Below, one piece after another: positions 32,356 to 34,671 of a stretch of 34,671 nucleotides of DNA. This stretch comes from Synergistaceae bacterium (GTDB lineage Bacteria; Synergistota; Synergistia; Synergistales; Aminobacteriaceae): contig JAHDKR010000225.1 of NCBI GenBank assembly GCA_018436785.1, positions 1-34,671 of the forward strand. Direction: 5' to 3'. The translations under genes and the position numbers were made by a program. The notes beneath the pieces were generated by a model. It had not been told where the DNA came from. It was given only the letters and a program-made list of their open reading frames with translations, and did not search any database. Numbering within the stretch: the first letter of the stretch is position 1; every line of letters starts with the position of its first letter.

Positions 32356-32370
32356 TACGGTCCCCGTGAG

Positions 32371-32404
32371 GTCCCCGTCTCCATTCGGCGGGAGCGGGGA
32401 CTTT
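32371..32404 (+). terminator. Terminator after deoC
   Basis: GTCCCCG-T-CTCC pairs with GGAG-CGGGGAC with one bulged T, then CTTTGCG. The stem is strong and the T run short. Confidence 0.65.
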
Positions 32405-32431
32405 GCGTTCCGCTTCTTTCGGCGCGAGGTG

Positions 32432-32437
32432 TACAAT
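32432..32437 (+). promoter_or_regulatory. Possible -10 box of the pgs operon
   Basis: TACAAT lies only 7 nt before the pgsB ATG, with TTCCGC 18 nt upstream as a weak -35. If used, the transcript would start at or next to the ATG and be leaderless, in line with the lack of a well-spaced ribosome site. Confidence 0.35.
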
Positions 32438-32444
32438 ATACTTC

Positions 32445-33500
32445 ATGAACAGCATTCATTCGATTCCCATCCGAATACTCGTTACCGGGAGCCGGGGAAA
32501 AAGCTCCCTCGTCCGCCTTCTTTCGGCTGCTTTGGTCTCCTTCGGTCTCAACGTCCGCGGACGGATCACAGGGGTTCTCCCAAGAGAACTTCTGCCCGGC
32601 GACGGGATCTTATCTCCTCTGAAGGAAACTCTTCTGCTTCGTTCCGGCCCGGCGAGCGTCGAGGAGATGCGCTGGTGGCTTTCAACCCTTCCTAGGGGAA
32701 CGGACGCCGTCGTGATGGAGAACAGCGCGGTCGCCCCGGAATTGCAGGCCCTTGCCTTCCGGTGGCTTCAACCGTGCTGCACCGTGCTCACAAATGTTCG
32801 TCCCGACCACGAGGAGGTTTGGGGAAGAGGCGAAGAGAACGCCGCGTCTGCGCTCTGTTCAGGAATAGGCGATCCCGGGGGTATGACCTGTCCGGAGCAT
32901 CCTGTCGTTCTTCCCCGTTCTGTCGCCGAAAAACAGTGTGTGCAGCGCCTGCTCTCAGCACAACATTGCCGCCTTCTTCCCTGCGGCGAAGGAAACGCTT
33001 TCAAAGAAACGCACCTCGCCCTTGTCCAAGAGGTCTGCCGTCTCTTCGGCTTCGACGAGCGGCAAAGCCGGGCCGCCGCCGCGGCGCTGCCTCCGGATGT
33101 GGCTGATTTCGCCTTTTTCCGCGAGGGAGACGGGGTGCTTGCGGCAGCTTTTTCTGCAAACGACACCGAATCAACTGAGCAGCTTTTTGTATCCACCGGA
33201 TGGAGCAGAGAGGAGACCACTCTTCTTTTCAATGCAAGAAAGGATAGGGTGAGGCGTTTCAGGTCATTTCTTCCATGGATTCGTTCCTTCCCGTGGAAGA
33301 AAGTCTGCGTTACCGGCGGCCGACCTCTCTTTTTATCATCCCCTGCCGTGTATTCGCCGCTCCTTGACGCCCCGTCCCTTGCGGGTTTTATCCGTTCAAC
33401 GGGCAGGGTCTTCGGGTGCGGCAACGTGGCGGGGACTCCCCTTGAGTATCTGGAGTCGAAATTTCTGCAATTTCGTGAAAGGCAGGATGGCGTATCGTGA
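32445..33500 (+). CDS. pgsB: Poly-gamma-glutamate synthase PgsB/CapB
   Basis: A 351-residue ATP-dependent amide ligase of the PgsB/CapB family (Mur-ligase-like), somewhat shorter than the approximately 390 residues of Bacillus PgsB. The P-loop is VTGSRGKSS at residues 13-21, and NVRPDHEEVWG matches the family NVREDH-type motif. It activates and adds glutamate in gamma linkage at the membrane together with PgsC. ATG 32445 lacks a well-placed ribosome site, the nearest GAGGTG being about 14 nt away. Its stop overlaps the GTG start of pgsC (GTGA). Confidence 0.88.
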   Translation: MNSIHSIPIRILVTGSRGKSSLVRLLSAALVSFGLNVRGRITGVLPRELLPGDGILSPLKETLLLRSGPASVEEMRWWLSTLPRGTDAVVMENSAVAPELQALAFRWLQPCCTVLTNVRPDHEEVWGRGEENAASALCSGIGDPGGMTCPEHPVVLPRSVAEKQCVQRLLSAQHCRLLPCGEGNAFKETHLALVQEVCRLFGFDERQSRAAAAALPPDVADFAFFREGDGVLAAAFSANDTESTEQLFVSTGWSREETTLLFNARKDRVRRFRSFLPWIRSFPWKKVCVTGGRPLFLSSPAVYSPLLDAPSLAGFIRSTGRVFGCGNVAGTPLEYLESKFLQFRERQDGVS

Positions 33501-33934
33501 CGGAACACAGTCTGCTTCTGGTCGGACTGGGGATCTGCCTGGGCTTGTTCTTTTTCCACCGCACAGGGTACTCCCCGGGGGGCATCATTACGCCCGGTTT
33601 TCTCGCCCTTGAACTCGGCTCGCCGGAAAGAGTCGCTGCAGCATTTGTCATCGGAGGATGTGTTGCGGCCCTCCTCTCGCTCGTCGTACGTGTAACCGGA
33701 GCGTATGGCCGTCAGCGAACGGGGATCGCCCTGCTGCTTGCGCTTGCCTTCAGATTGTTCGCCGGGGGGGGGACGACGCTCTCGTATCTGTGGATAGGAT
33801 GGGTCGTTCCCGGGCTGATAGGCGCCGATATGCAACGGCAGGGAGCGATTCCGACCATCGGCGCTGCGCTTTCCACGGCGTTCGCCTCCGCGATGGCTGC
33901 CCGTTTGCTGATTTCCGCCGGAGCGCTCTTATGA
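33497..33934 (+). CDS. pgsC: Poly-gamma-glutamate synthesis protein PgsC/CapC
   Basis: A 145-residue membrane protein with four or five helices, matching the approximately 149 residues of PgsC. The family segment RTGYSPGGIITPGFLAL lies near residues 22-38, and a second glycine/proline-rich segment, WIGWVVPGLIGADMQRQG, follows near 98. It forms the membrane part of the PGA synthase with PgsB. The start is a GTG overlapping the pgsB stop, and its own stop overlaps the ATG of the next gene, so the three are translationally coupled. Confidence 0.88.
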   Translation: MTEHSLLLVGLGICLGLFFFHRTGYSPGGIITPGFLALELGSPERVAAAFVIGGCVAALLSLVVRVTGAYGRQRTGIALLLALAFRLFAGGGTTLSYLWIGWVVPGLIGADMQRQGAIPTIGAALSTAFASAMAARLLISAGALL

Positions 33935-34671
33935 ACGGATTGAGCGCGCGGTCCCGCGCCTTTGCTCGTCGGGCACGATGGGGATTACTCATACCGGCGT
34001 GCGTGCTCGCCTTTCTCTGGTTTTTCCAAGGCGTTTCGTTTCTTTCGGAGGAGGAAGAGGCTTTGTGGCGGAAGGTGCGAGCCGCGCAGACGAGCCTTGC
34101 AGCGTGGCGCGATGCGTCGCCGCTCCCTGCCCTGTACCCGGAATATGACTTCAGCAAAACAGATCCGTGGAGAAGCGGTTTCATCGGTATCGAATGGAGC
34201 CCGGTGACGACGACTCTTGGACCGATAGAAGCGAAGCGGACAGCTGCGAATCCTCTCTGGAGCGTCTACGCTTTGCGGGAATTCCGGAAGTTTGGGCTCA
34301 AAGAAGGAGAGACTATCGCCATGATCTCCTCGTCCTCTTTCCCCGGCCTGGTGTATTCGCTTCTTGCCGCTGCCGAGCATCTTGGTCTTCGCGTCCTATG
34401 GATCCACTCGCTTGGCGCCTCCACTTGGGGCGCGAACATTCCGGAAATGTCCTGGCCGAAGATAGGAGAACTCCTTAGAAATGGAGGCTTCCTCTCACGA
34501 AAGCCTGATTGGTATACTTTGGGCGGAGGGAATGAATCCGGCGGCGGTATGTCGCCCGAAGGAAGAAAGGCGCTTCTTGCCGCAGCGCTGCACGACGGTG
34601 TTCCGATGCTCGAAGCCGCAACGCTTCAGGAGATGATCGAGCTGAAAACCAAGCATATTTTTTCCGTGAAA
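33931..34671 (+). CDS. pgsW: Poly-gamma-glutamate system protein PgsW-like (partial)
   Basis: The frame stays open from ATG 33931 to the window end, giving 247 residues without a stop. One membrane helix lies at about 18-37 (GLLIPACVLAFLWFFQGVSF), followed by an outside domain. LPALYPEYDFSKTDPWRSGFIGIEWSPVT-type sequence and later GLKEGETIAMISSSSFPGL resemble the poly-gamma-glutamate system protein that replaces PgsA/PgsE in some anaerobes. Its exact role is unknown. It overlaps pgsC by four bases (ATGA). The C-terminus is missing. Confidence 0.72.
   Translation, partial: MNGLSARSRAFARRARWGLLIPACVLAFLWFFQGVSFLSEEEEALWRKVRAAQTSLAAWRDASPLPALYPEYDFSKTDPWRSGFIGIEWSPVTTTLGPIEAKRTAANPLWSVYALREFRKFGLKEGETIAMISSSSFPGLVYSLLAAAEHLGLRVLWIHSLGASTWGANIPEMSWPKIGELLRNGGFLSRKPDWYTLGGGNESGGGMSPEGRKALLAAALHDGVPMLEAATLQEMIELKTKHIFSVK

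Noticed and set aside
1..34671. CRISPR arrays, tRNA or rRNA genes, insertion sequences, phage or toxin-antitoxin genes
   Set aside because: No regularly spaced repeats, no cloverleaf or rRNA signature, and no transposase, integrase or toxin-like frame was seen on either strand by reading.

Overview
The window looks like a chromosomal segment of a GC-rich anaerobic bacterium that ferments amino or organic acids, most likely a member of the Synergistota. The grounds are the gene content: formyl-THF ligase beside a cyclodeaminase/cyclohydrolase-type protein, many TRAP and tripartite tricarboxylate (TTT) uptake genes, IclR regulators, a compact FeoB, and a PgsB-PgsC-PgsW poly-gamma-glutamate locus. 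The assignment is an inference from gene content. No rRNA, tRNA, CRISPR array, insertion sequence or phage gene was seen.

Region 1 (1-1076) holds one-carbon metabolism: the 3' end of fhs and a FchA-type protein, closed by a terminator. Region 2 (1077-8715) is a catabolic/uptake block. It has an IclR regulator behind a consensus promoter, a PanE-family reductase, a complete TRAP transporter (dctP-dctQ-dctM), a Gfo/Idh/MocA oxidoreductase and, convergent to it, an HMG-CoA lyase. Region 3 (8716-19924) reads rightward: a TPP enzyme, an acylating aldehyde dehydrogenase, tctC-tctB-tctA-tctC, a xylose-isomerase-like TIM-barrel protein, an AroE-like dehydrogenase, a second IclR and an AroQ-like type II dehydroquinase. 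An 18-bp perfect hairpin terminator ends it. A 16-nt motif (T-N-C-C-G-N6-G-G-G-A-N) occurs at four promoters in regions 2 and 3, which suggests one regulon. Together these genes look like uptake and breakdown of a polyhydroxylated carboxylic acid or carbocycle to acyl-CoA. The substrate cannot be read from the sequence.

Region 4 (19939-25378, minus strand) carries rlmN-feoA-feoB and, upstream of them, a membrane dCache-GGDEF protein whose C-terminal HD-GYP domain is cut off by a frameshift in an A5 run. feoA contains a perfect 19-bp inverted repeat inside its coding sequence.

Region 5 (25549-30686) encodes an exported protein of unknown function, a TRAP-type large permease, a 47-residue membrane protein, an exported AstE/aspartoacylase-like metallohydrolase and an exported gamma-glutamyltransferase. 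Region 6 (30776-32404) is a ribokinase-family kinase overlapping deoC, probably for deoxyribose. Region 7 (32445-end) is pgsB-pgsC-pgsW with overlapping stop/start codons; pgsW runs off the window. Regions 5 and 7 share a gamma-glutamyl theme. The atypical permease set in region 5 and the TTT/AroE/AroQ/TPP cluster in region 3 are the best candidates for undescribed biology.
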